NCBI GenBank assembly: GCA_963754065.1
Contig: CAVWFH010000004.1
Coordinates: forward strand, 62,001 to 126,000
DNA: 64,000 bases
Reading direction: 5' to 3'
DNA from: JALORV01 sp963754065
GTDB taxonomy: Bacteria; Pseudomonadota; Gammaproteobacteria; Burkholderiales; Burkholderiaceae_F
Shown here: in pieces, positions 1 through 7,410 of the stretch
Numbering within the stretch: position 1 is the stretch's first letter
How the letters are laid out: each line of letters begins with the position of its first letter
Notes under the pieces: model-generated
The model's database searches: none
Told to the model about the DNA's origin: nothing
What the model saw: the letters and a program-made list of their open reading frames with translations, nothing else
Translations under genes and position numbers: made by a program

Positions 1-158
1 GTGTGGATCGTTTCCGTGGACGAGTGGCAAGATACGCAGCGCGCCGCGGCAAGCTGTGCGCCGGCTGTGGCGTCGCCGGCCGCCGTGCCGTGCGCGACCA
101 GCAGACAGGCCGACAGCGCAGCGGCTGCAACTGCGTGCCGAGCACGACCAGCGATCAC
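1..158 (-). CDS. c-type cytochrome, N-terminal fragment (cut by window edge)
   Basis: Partial gene, 52 codons visible. The GTG start overlaps the TGA stop of the upstream STAND regulator by 4 nt (GTGA), so translation is probably coupled. The N-terminus has basic residues, then a hydrophobic Ala/Leu-rich stretch ending HGTAAGDA, which is a plausible signal peptide. It is followed by LAAARCVSCHSS, a CxxCH haem c attachment motif at about residues 41-45. That position, just after signal cleavage, is typical of small periplasmic monohaem cytochromes c. The axial methionine and the rest of the protein lie outside the window, so partner and class cannot be named. The reading frame is open to the edge. 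Another possibility is a cytochrome-domain subunit of a dehydrogenase. Confidence 0.6.
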   Translation of the reverse strand, partial: MIAGRARHAVAAAALSACLLVAHGTAAGDATAGAQLAAARCVSCHSSTETIH

Positions 159-2659
159 GTCGCGTTCTTCCGGGTCGAATCGAACATGAGCGCGATCGCC
201 TGTTCCTCGGTCAGCCGGGCGCCTTCTGCCGCCGACTGCTGCGCCAACGCTGTTCCCAATGCCATCTGCACCAGCGTCATGACTCGATCGCGAGTGTCGG
301 TCATGAACGCCTGCAAAACGCGCCTGGTGCGCTTGACCTCGACGTCGAAGAATCCGATCAGCATGGCGGCGACCGCTTCCGACCCTGACTGCTGCGCGTG
401 CAGCAGCGCGATAAACGGCACCAACGAAGCCACTGTCTGCGTGCGTTGCAGGAACGGGATCGCCGCCCGGCCAAGGGTAAGCGCAGGTTCCCGATCGCCA
501 CGAAGCGCGTACGCGTTTGCCAGAGCCTGCTCGGCAGTGCCGGCGCCGTAGGGTGCGTTGATGCTGCGAAACGCGGCGACCGCAGCCTCGAGAGAGACGA
601 TGGCTTCGTCGACGTTGCCGAGCGCGCAGTTGTACCAGGCAGCGGTCGTCAGTCCCATCAGCTCGCCCAGCTCAAGCCCACTCTGGCGGTAGATCGCAGC
701 CTGCCGTTCGGCCCATGATCGTGCGCTCTCGAAGTCTCCCACGTATGCAAAGTGCCGCGCGTGCGCGAGCGCCAGGGCCGCTCTCTGACGAGCCGGTGCA
801 TCATCGTCGATCAGTGCTTCGGCTTCGGCCAGCGCGGCCTCACGATGCTGCGATTCGCCGCGATGAGTGGCGACCATGACCGTCCATATCAGGCAATCGA
901 TCAATCTGAAAGTGTCGCCCAGGCGGCGGAACAGTTCGGTTGCGCGCAAGGCTGCGTCGAAGCACTCCTGCGGACCACCCTGATAGCCGAGGTGCGCAAG
1001 CGCGAGGTTGAACTGCGCCTCCACTTCAACGTCCAGATCCGAGGGCAGCGGCAACAGGCGCTTGCCACAGTCGATGCCTTCGTTCATCAGTTCATGGTTG
1101 AGCCATAGTCGCCGGCTGTTGGCAAACAGTGCGCAGGCAAGCCCACGAGTGCCCGCTGCGGCGGCAGCCCAATCGATGGCGGCGCGCATGTTGTCGAGCT
1201 CGGCGTTGTGGCGCCTCTGCGCTTCCTCACTCCACCGCCAATGCCCCGCCTCGACGTGCCGCGCAAACTCGAGCATCGCATCGGCATGTCTGCGCAGCAG
1301 CTGCGGCGTTTCGCCTGCCGCCGCCAGCTGCTCGAGCGCAAATGCCCGCGTTGTCTCCAGCAGCCGGTATCGCGGCGCGTCACCGCTGTCGGCGACCACC
1401 AGCGATTTGTCGACGAGATGGCCGAGAAGATCCAGCACAGTCCACTGGTCGAGTCGATCGTCGGACGCAACCGCCTGCGCCAGTTCCAGGGAGAAGCCGC
1501 CGACAAACACGCCGAGCCTTCGAAACACTGCCCCCTCTGCAGCCGACAGCAATTGATGGCTCCACTCGAGGGTTGCCCGCAGCGTCTGATGGCGGCGCAG
1601 GACGGAACGCGTACCGCCGGTCAGGACGTTGAAGCGCGCGTCGAGACGCGCGCGCAGCCCATCAATGCCGAGCAATCTGACGCGCGCCGCTGCCAATTCA
1701 ATCGCAAGCGGCAGGCCGTCCAGCCGACGACAGATGTCTGCGATCGTCATCAGTTGAGCGCTGGTCGGCTGCAGCCGTGGATCGGCCGCTCGAGCGCGCG
1801 CGACGAACAGCGCGACAGCGGCCGGTGTTTCGGTGGCGCTGTCGCTTGCCAGGCCCTCCAGCCGATAGACGTGCTCGGGCGGCAGGCGCAATGGCTCCTG
1901 GCTGGTCACCAGGACGCGCAGGTCCGGTACGTCGGCGAGCAGAGCATTCACACTGTCCGCGGCAGCATCGAGAACATGCTCGCAGTTATCGAGGACCAGC
2001 AGCGAACGTCCGTGACGCAGCAATGCACTGACGGTCTGCAGCGCGGGCCGATCATCGCTGCGGCTGACGCCAAGCGCCTGAGCGATTGCCGCCGGCACTG
2101 CTGCGCCGTCGCTCAGCTGCGAAAGCTCGACCCACCACATGCGGCCGGCGAACTGCTCACGCGCGGCAACGGCAAGGGCCTGCGCGAGCCGCGTCTTGCC
2201 GATACCCCCGGCGCCGACAATCGACACCAGCGCATGTTGCAGCAGCAGGTCACTGACCGCGAGCAAGTCTCCCGCACGGCCATACAGCGGCTCGGGCTGC
2301 GTCTCTGCCTTGGATGCCAATGAAGTAGCCGGGACCGCGGCGTCATTGAGGGACGACGTGAGGCTCGCGGTAAAGCGATAGCCGCGACCCGGAATCGTCG
2401 CTATCGACTGCGGCCCGAGCAGCTTGCGCAGCGTCGAGATGTGCACCTGCAGGTTGTTTTCTTCGACGACGACGCCCGGCCAGACCAGCTCGAACAGCTC
2501 GTTCTTGCCTACCGCACGGTCGCGCCGCTCTACCAACGCCACCAGTAAGTCGAACGCGCGCGCGCCAAGCCGGGCTGGCGCCTCGTCGATCAGCAATCGG
2601 CGTTGAGCCAGATCCAGGCGCGCTGCGCCAAAACGAATATCTGGGGTAGCGGTTTCCAT
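155..2659 (-). CDS. winged-helix transcriptional regulator with STAND-type ATPase and TPR-like C-terminus
   Basis: 834 aa. Residues about 8-100 form an OmpR/PhoB/CadC-type winged-helix DNA-binding domain (core IATIPGRGYRF). Residues about 125-400 form a signal-transduction P-loop ATPase: Walker A GAGGIGKT at 149-156, a Walker B-like LLVLDNCEH, and a GLPLAIELAAAR motif as in AfsR/MalT-type STAND regulators. The C-terminal half is Ala/Leu-rich and looks like helical TPR repeats that would sense a ligand or partner. There is no receiver domain and no membrane helix, so it is probably cytoplasmic. It is divergent from the small exported ORFs and the haloperoxidase-like gene at 2822-4654, and coupled to the cytochrome fragment downstream. 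The direct repeats at 2719-2734 are a candidate binding site. The inducer is unknown. Confidence 0.85.
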   Translation of the reverse strand: METATPDIRFGAARLDLAQRRLLIDEAPARLGARAFDLLVALVERRDRAVGKNELFELVWPGVVVEENNLQVHISTLRKLLGPQSIATIPGRGYRFTASLTSSLNDAAVPATSLASKAETQPEPLYGRAGDLLAVSDLLLQHALVSIVGAGGIGKTRLAQALAVAAREQFAGRMWWVELSQLSDGAAVPAAIAQALGVSRSDDRPALQTVSALLRHGRSLLVLDNCEHVLDAAADSVNALLADVPDLRVLVTSQEPLRLPPEHVYRLEGLASDSATETPAAVALFVARARAADPRLQPTSAQLMTIADICRRLDGLPLAIELAAARVRLLGIDGLRARLDARFNVLTGGTRSVLRRHQTLRATLEWSHQLLSAAEGAVFRRLGVFVGGFSLELAQAVASDDRLDQWTVLDLLGHLVDKSLVVADSGDAPRYRLLETTRAFALEQLAAAGETPQLLRRHADAMLEFARHVEAGHWRWSEEAQRRHNAELDNMRAAIDWAAAAAGTRGLACALFANSRRLWLNHELMNEGIDCGKRLLPLPSDLDVEVEAQFNLALAHLGYQGGPQECFDAALRATELFRRLGDTFRLIDCLIWTVMVATHRGESQHREAALAEAEALIDDDAPARQRAALALAHARHFAYVGDFESARSWAERQAAIYRQSGLELGELMGLTTAAWYNCALGNVDEAIVSLEAAVAAFRSINAPYGAGTAEQALANAYALRGDREPALTLGRAAIPFLQRTQTVASLVPFIALLHAQQSGSEAVAAMLIGFFDVEVKRTRRVLQAFMTDTRDRVMTLVQMALGTALAQQSAAEGARLTEEQAIALMFDSTRKNAT

Positions 2660-2718
2660 CTACGGCTTCCGGGCCGGGCGTTCAGCTTAATCGGCTGCAG
2701 CGATCCCGACACCCCGCA

Positions 2719-2734
2719 ATTAAGAAAGATTAAG
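2719..2734. promoter_or_regulatory. candidate operator: ATTAAG direct repeat with 10-bp period
   Basis: Two exact ATTAAG copies start at 2719 and 2729, one helical turn apart. An inverted copy (CTTAAT) lies at 2686-2691. All sit between the divergent STAND regulator and the 39-codon ORF. OmpR-type winged helices usually bind tandem half-sites spaced 10-11 bp, so this is the natural candidate site for the adjacent regulator. The assignment is inference; only the repeats are seen. Confidence 0.4.
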
Positions 2735-2821
2735 CCCGGTGAGGGACGCGACCCAAAGACCTGAATGCGGTTCAGGCCCCACGCTGCGTTCATCGTCAAC
2801 TCATGACCCCGGGAGCACCCA

Positions 2822-2941
2822 ATGAACCGCAAATCCGTAACCGAACGCATTGCCCTGCTCATGGTGGCCGCGCTTGCATCGACCAGCACGCTCGTACTGC
2901 TGGTGCTGGCACCCATGGCCAGCAGCGCCGGAATCGTCTGA
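2822..2941 (+). CDS. short hydrophobic peptide ORF (39 aa)
   Basis: An ATG preceded by GGGAG with a 6-nt spacer opens a 39-codon frame ending TGA. The product has a basic N-terminus (MNRKSVTER) and then about 25 hydrophobic/small residues, LMVAALASTSTLVLLVLAP, so it would be a single-span membrane peptide or a free signal-like peptide. It is the first ORF divergent from the STAND regulator, about 80 nt ahead of the next exported protein. No family is recognised. It could instead be a leader peptide or chance ORF; the good ribosome-binding site favours translation. Confidence 0.4.
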   Translation: MNRKSVTERIALLMVAALASTSTLVLLVLAPMASSAGIV

Positions 2942-3025
2942 ATCAATTTCCTGCTGTCGGCGCAAGAGCGCAGCCCACCTTCAGACTGGTCGCACGCCGA
3001 ACCACGTCCACGCACAGGAGTGGAA

Positions 3026-3340
3026 ATGAAGAATCTTTCTCGCTGGTCCCCCATCGTTGTCTGCGGCGCGGTACTGTGGACCACGGTCCCTTCACTTGCC
3101 CATGCCGAATTCAAATGCGATGGGCGTCAACTGTCGCGGGTGGACGCCACCGCCTGCGCTCATGCAAAGCAAGGTCCCGACGCCCTGCGGCGCTTCGTCG
3201 CGCGCACCCAGATGATCCATGGGCTGCGGATGCGCGACTACGCGCGCTTCGTCGGCGATGAGCCGCCGGCGCCACCCGCGCGGGCCGCACAGGCAACAAC
3301 GCTGGATTCAGTCGCTGGCGTCGCACGACCACCGCACTGA
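3026..3340 (+). CDS. small exported hypothetical protein (104 aa)
   Basis: Start chosen at ATG 3026 because AGGAG lies at 3016-3020 with a 5-nt spacer; the frame also has an upstream GTG at 3020 that falls inside the ribosome-binding site. Residues 1-27 look like a Sec signal peptide (basic start, hydrophobic core, cleavage after SLAHA). The mature part is about 75 residues with two cysteines (FKCDG, TACAH), which could form a disulfide, and a Pro/Ala-rich tail. No family is recognised. It lies between the short hydrophobic ORF and the haloperoxidase-like gene in the same direction, so the three are probably co-expressed. Confidence 0.6.
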   Translation: MKNLSRWSPIVVCGAVLWTTVPSLAHAEFKCDGRQLSRVDATACAHAKQGPDALRRFVARTQMIHGLRMRDYARFVGDEPPAPPARAAQATTLDSVAGVARPPH

Positions 3341-3424
3341 GCGCGGCCGGCGCATGAGAAACGCCTGCGCCGTGACAGTTTCATACCGCCATGCATCCCC
3401 AAGGTATGTTCACAGGAGTCCGAC

Positions 3425-4654
3425 ATGATTCAAGCCAGGCAACCATGGATCGCATTCGTAGCTGCAGCAACTTCACTGCTCGCCTGTACGACGGCGAGCG
3501 CCGACGCCGTGTGCGAGTGGAACACGACGGCCGGCGAGATCATCGTCTATGCCAGGATGGGACCGCCTCCGGCCTATCGCACCTTGGCCATCGCCAACAC
3601 GGCCGCCTATGAAGCCGTGAACGCGATCACCCGGCGCTATCCCGCCAGTCCTTTGAAGCTGGAAGCCGCGCCGGGGACTTCCGTCGACGCCGCCGTTGCG
3701 GCAGCTCATCGCACCGCGCTGTCAAAACTGCTGCCGACTCAGCAAAGCGCGATCGATCAGGCGTACCAGGCCGCGATGGCGAAAATCGCGGATGGCGCGG
3801 CCAAGAGCTCCGGGATAGCCCTCGGTGAGCAGGCCGCCACAGCGGTGCTGGCCGCGCGCAGCGATGACGGAGCTGTTGCGCCTGAAACCTACCGCCCGCT
3901 GACGTCTGCCGGTGTCTACGTACCCACCGTCCTGCCGGCGGCGCCGCATTGGCCGAAGCGCAAGCCGTGGCTGATGACCAACCCCGCGCAGTTTCGCCCC
4001 GGCCCGCCGCCTGCACTGACGAGCCCGCTGTGGGCGCGCGACTATAACGAGATCAAGGCAATCGGCGGCAAAAGCAACTCGCGCCGCACCGCTGAGCAAA
4101 CCCAGATCGCCAGTTTCTGGGAAGCGACGTTGCCTCCGGTCTATACCGGGATCGTGCTGTCAGTGGCCGAGGCTCCAGGTCGTGAGATCACGCAGAACGC
4201 TCGCCTGTTTGCGGCGGTTGCGCAGGCTGCGGACGATGCGCTGGTTGCGGTATTCGATGCGAAGTATCACTACAACTTCTGGCGGCCTGTCACGGCAATT
4301 CGCAACGGTGACCTTGACGGTAACGACGCGACCGAACGCGATGCCTCGTGGACGCCGTTCATCGAAACTCCGATGCACCCCGAGTATCCGTGCGCGCACT
4401 GCACCGTCGCTGGCGCCGTCGGAACGGTTGTTCAGGCGGAGATCGGCACGGGCTCGCTGCCGGCGCTGGCGACGACAAGCTATCTCCTCAAAGGTCCGGC
4501 ACGCAAGTGGTCCAAGATAGACGAGTTCATTCAGGAAGTGGCGAACGCGCGCATCTACGACGGCGTGCACTTCCGAAACTCAACGGAAGTTGGCACGGCG
4601 TTGGGCAAGCAAGTTGGGGCGCTGGCGGTCGGGAAGTTTCTTGCGGCTGAGTGA
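3425..4654 (+). CDS. vanadium-dependent haloperoxidase / PAP2-superfamily exported protein
   Basis: 409 aa with AGGAG 6 nt before the ATG. The N-terminus is exported: hydrophobic segment about 8-20, then either a lipobox-like LLAC or cleavage after ASADA. The C-terminal half carries the three oxyanion-binding motifs of vanadium haloperoxidases and acid phosphatases: K280 and R287 in KYHYNFWRPVTAIR, H325 in HPEYPCAHCTVAGA, and R376 with H382 in ARIYDGVHF. The second motif has CAH where classic enzymes have SGH, a variation seen in bacterial haloperoxidase-like proteins. The enzyme would act in the periplasm, oxidising halides with H2O2 or hydrolysing phosphate esters; sequence alone does not decide which. 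Its divergent STAND regulator suggests induced expression. Confidence 0.82.
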   Translation: MIQARQPWIAFVAAATSLLACTTASADAVCEWNTTAGEIIVYARMGPPPAYRTLAIANTAAYEAVNAITRRYPASPLKLEAAPGTSVDAAVAAAHRTALSKLLPTQQSAIDQAYQAAMAKIADGAAKSSGIALGEQAATAVLAARSDDGAVAPETYRPLTSAGVYVPTVLPAAPHWPKRKPWLMTNPAQFRPGPPPALTSPLWARDYNEIKAIGGKSNSRRTAEQTQIASFWEATLPPVYTGIVLSVAEAPGREITQNARLFAAVAQAADDALVAVFDAKYHYNFWRPVTAIRNGDLDGNDATERDASWTPFIETPMHPEYPCAHCTVAGAVGTVVQAEIGTGSLPALATTSYLLKGPARKWSKIDEFIQEVANARIYDGVHFRNSTEVGTALGKQVGALAVGKFLAAE

Positions 4655-5024
4655 CCAGCTCTAACGAATGCTGAACTGGCCGCAGACCACCCCGAGGTCT
4701 GCGGCGCGATTGCGCCGCTCTTGTCGGCGGTGGCCTTGAACATGGCAGGAATCTAGTCGCGAGGCCGGAAACGGGAAAGCGTCCGCTATCGGGTCGGTTA
4801 GGCACCGGCGTGCAATAACAGGTCCTGGCCGGCTCAAGCCTCCGTCGCTTGGCCGCGCCGAGACCCGTTGGCGCCACTCGACGCGGCACAAAGCAGCGCT
4901 GCAACAGTTGCTCGAACGCGGACGTTCACCGGCCCGTATTAGGGCGTGGATTGTCGAGGTGCAGGTCGCGACGCACGGTAAACGTCGTGCGCCAAAAGCG
5001 CGGAGGTTTCGCCCTTACGAGGCA
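4655..5024. other. 370-bp convergent intergenic region with hairpin
   Basis: No convincing gene is seen. A perfect 9-bp hairpin (CCGCAGACC / GGTCTGCGG, 7-nt loop) lies at 4680-4704, just after the haloperoxidase-like gene. It has no following T-run, so it could be a transcript-end structure shared by the two convergent genes rather than a canonical intrinsic terminator. The rest shows only short GC-rich frames. Confidence 0.5.
4680..4704. terminator. terminator-like hairpin between convergent genes
   Basis: Perfect 9-bp stem with a 7-nt loop, 26 nt after the haloperoxidase-like stop. It lacks a U-tract, so only a hairpin is shown. Termination is inferred from the position between convergent genes. 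Confidence 0.35.
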
Positions 5025-5762
5025 TCAAGTGTGTCGCATCGGTCTTCTCGTGCGAATAACAGGGTCGTCCTGTCGCAATCGGCTAAACGCCCGGACGGCG
5101 CTCTGCAGTTCGAACCCCTGCGGGTCAACGCGGACGGTCACATGCGAACGATTCGTCGCGCCCGCCAGTGCGGCGCCAGTCAGCAGAAAGGCGAGCGCAT
5201 TGCATGGAAGCTGGGCGTCAGCCGCGGCGGAATCTTGCGCAATGCTGACCCGCGGATCCGAACTGACGGGGGCACCGACCAGCCCGGTGCGCACAACGAA
5301 ATAGTTGACGCCGCTTGCGACTATCACGTCATCGGCCGCAAGCTTCAGTTCGCGCCAGCGAATCTCCGCCCAGGTAAGACCACTGCGCTGAACCGAACCG
5401 CTATAGCCCACCGAAATCCATCGACCCGGCAGACCGGCCCGTCTGGCGAGCTCGAGACAGCCTGACAGGCTGTCAACCTCAAGTTGCCATGCGCCGGGCG
5501 CCAAGCCTCTTCGATCCGCGCCGACCAGGTAGATCACATGTGCCGCGCAATCAATCAACGGCGCAAGGGTGTGTGGCTGCTCCACGTCGACGAAAGCAAC
5601 TTCGGCAGATGCCAACGACGGTTCCGCGGCAAGGCGAGCCGCGTTTCGCACGCATGCGATGACTGGCACCGACGCGGCACGCAGGAAGCGCAGAACATAA
5701 CGGCCAGTCCGCCCGCTTGCACCGATGAGAAGAATCGAATCCCTGACGCTTGCTGCACCCAC
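5025..5762 (-). CDS. NAD(P)-binding atypical SDR (NmrA-like) protein
   Basis: 245 aa with a GTG start at 5762. The N-terminal Rossmann motif is LLIGASGRTGRYVLRFL (GxxGxxG, residues about 12-28). It is followed by CVRNAARL, a pattern that often selects NADP, and a VDVEQPHTLAPLIDCAAHVIYLVG strand-turn typical of NAD(P)H-binding atypical SDR/NmrA-like proteins. A GYSG segment lies near residue 150, but the classical YxxxK pair is not obvious, as in regulatory or non-dehydrogenase members. No signal peptide or membrane span. It is convergent with the haloperoxidase-like gene and lies downstream of the FMN dehydrogenase. Substrate is unknown. Confidence 0.7.
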   Translation of the reverse strand: MGAASVRDSILLIGASGRTGRYVLRFLRAASVPVIACVRNAARLAAEPSLASAEVAFVDVEQPHTLAPLIDCAAHVIYLVGADRRGLAPGAWQLEVDSLSGCLELARRAGLPGRWISVGYSGSVQRSGLTWAEIRWRELKLAADDVIVASGVNYFVVRTGLVGAPVSSDPRVSIAQDSAAADAQLPCNALAFLLTGAALAGATNRSHVTVRVDPQGFELQSAVRAFSRLRQDDPVIRTRRPMRHT

Positions 5763-6057
5763 TGCGCAATGATCGTACGTCTGTGGCGCGTCCGCGACCC
5801 CATGCGTCCGCGACCCATTGATGTGGGAGTCGCTGAAGATGCACCGCTGAGGGCTGCAATGCGGACAAGTCGGCTATCGGGCAAATCAAACGTCAGCTGC
5901 GAGATTCCATTTCTGTCTCATGGGCTCTCCTCGACACAAAGAAGACACCCGCCTGCGCTCGCGATTTCGTCGAATGTCCGCATTCTGGAAACTCCTGTGG
6001 AAGCGGAATGTGGCTGCTGCTGGCCGCATCGGGCCTGGGTGCCTGTAACTCAACGAA
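5763..6057. other. 295-bp intergenic region, nothing recognised
   Basis: Lies between two minus-strand genes. Only short overlapping frames without good starts are present, and no strong hairpin or promoter was found by eye. Confidence 0.4.
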
Positions 6058-7203
6058 CTATCTGAAGCGGAGATTTTCGCGTGAAAGCTGGGCAATCGAA
6101 GAGCAGCCCATCAGCTTCATCCCGCGCTCGAGCTCCGTTCGCATCAGGTTCAATGCGCGCTCGACCCCAGCCTGACCGGCAGCCGCCAGCGGGAACAGGT
6201 AGTAGCGCCCTACGCCGACGGCCTTTGCGCCGAGCGAAAGAGCCTTCAGGACGTGGGTGCCGCGCTGAACGCCTCCGTCCATCATCACATCCAGACGATC
6301 GCCGACGGCATCCACGATCTCCGTCAGCTGATCGAACGGTGCCCGCGAGCCGTCGAGCTGTCGACCGCCGTGGTTGGAGAGGATGATCCCGGTGCAGCCG
6401 ATGTCGGCAGCACGCTTGGCGTCGGCCACCGACATGATTCCCTTCAGACAGAACTGGCCGCCCCATGATTGGACCATGGCTTCCACGTCCTTCCAGTTCA
6501 TGGACGGGTCCAGCATCTCCGTGAAGTAGCGGCCGATCGACATGGCACCGCCGCTCATGTCGACGTGTTCGTCCAACTGGGGCAGGCTGAAGCGCTCGTG
6601 GAGCAGGTAGTTCAAGCCCCACATCGGCTTGACTGCGAACTGGAACATTCCGGCCAGCGTCAGCCTGAACGGAATGGAGAATCCAGTACGCAGATCCCGC
6701 TCGCGGTTTCCTCCGGTGATGCTGTCGACGGTCAGCATCATCACGTCGACGCCGGCCTCCTTGGCACGCTCGAGCATCGCGCGATTGAGGCCACGGTCCT
6801 TGTGAAAATAGAACTGATACACCTGCGGCGTGGAGTACGTCTTGCGCAAATCCTCGAGGCTCACTGTGCCCAGGGACGACACGCCGAACAGGGTCCCGGC
6901 CTTCGATGCGGCCGCGGCAACCGCCCGCTCGCCCTGGTGATGGAACAGTCGCTGGAGCGCCGTCGGCGAGCAATAGACGGGCATGGCCAGTTTCTGGCCC
7001 ATCACCGTCACGGAGAGATCGACGGCCTCGACCCCACGCAGGACATTGGGAACGAGATCGCAGCGCTCAAAGCTGGCCGTGTTCTGCCGATAGGTCACCT
7101 CATCGTCCGCCGCGCCGTCGATGTAGTTGAAGATCGGACCCGGCAGCCGTCGCCGGGCCAGTTCGCGGAAATCATGGAAGTTGTGACAGTCGGTCAGGCG
7201 CAT
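6058..7203 (-). CDS. FMN-dependent alpha-hydroxy-acid dehydrogenase (L-lactate dehydrogenase family)
   Basis: 381 aa, full length for the LldD/glycolate oxidase family. It opens with NFHDFRELARRRLPGPIFNYIDGAADDE, the usual N-terminal helix that leads into the FMN barrel. The active-site signature SNHGGRQLDG (catalytic His and substrate-binding Arg) lies near residue 280. The phosphate-binding MDGGVQRGTHVLKALSLGAKAVGVGR segment follows. It would oxidise an L-2-hydroxy acid such as lactate or mandelate to the 2-oxo acid and pass electrons to quinone or oxygen. LldD-type enzymes are membrane-associated through a central loop; here that region (AGMFQFAVKPMWGLNYLL) is hydrophobic. No transporter or regulator gene is adjacent, so the exact substrate is open. 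Confidence 0.88.
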   Translation of the reverse strand: MRLTDCHNFHDFRELARRRLPGPIFNYIDGAADDEVTYRQNTASFERCDLVPNVLRGVEAVDLSVTVMGQKLAMPVYCSPTALQRLFHHQGERAVAAAASKAGTLFGVSSLGTVSLEDLRKTYSTPQVYQFYFHKDRGLNRAMLERAKEAGVDVMMLTVDSITGGNRERDLRTGFSIPFRLTLAGMFQFAVKPMWGLNYLLHERFSLPQLDEHVDMSGGAMSIGRYFTEMLDPSMNWKDVEAMVQSWGGQFCLKGIMSVADAKRAADIGCTGIILSNHGGRQLDGSRAPFDQLTEIVDAVGDRLDVMMDGGVQRGTHVLKALSLGAKAVGVGRYYLFPLAAAGQAGVERALNLMRTELERGMKLMGCSSIAQLSRENLRFR

Positions 7204-7410
7204 GTCAGGATGGCCTCTTCAGCAGCCGGCGGCGACTGGTGGCGTCTAACAGGCCCTCGTCACCTGGCCGCACCGACGAGTCACGCACGCTCTGACATGT
7301 CCGCTTCATGGCCCTCTGCAAGGACTTCGTCAACGTCGGTTACTGGCCGACCACTGCCTACTTACGCTCGCGAGCGGCGGGTCCGATTGCTCTATGTGCC
7401 ACGCGTGCTG

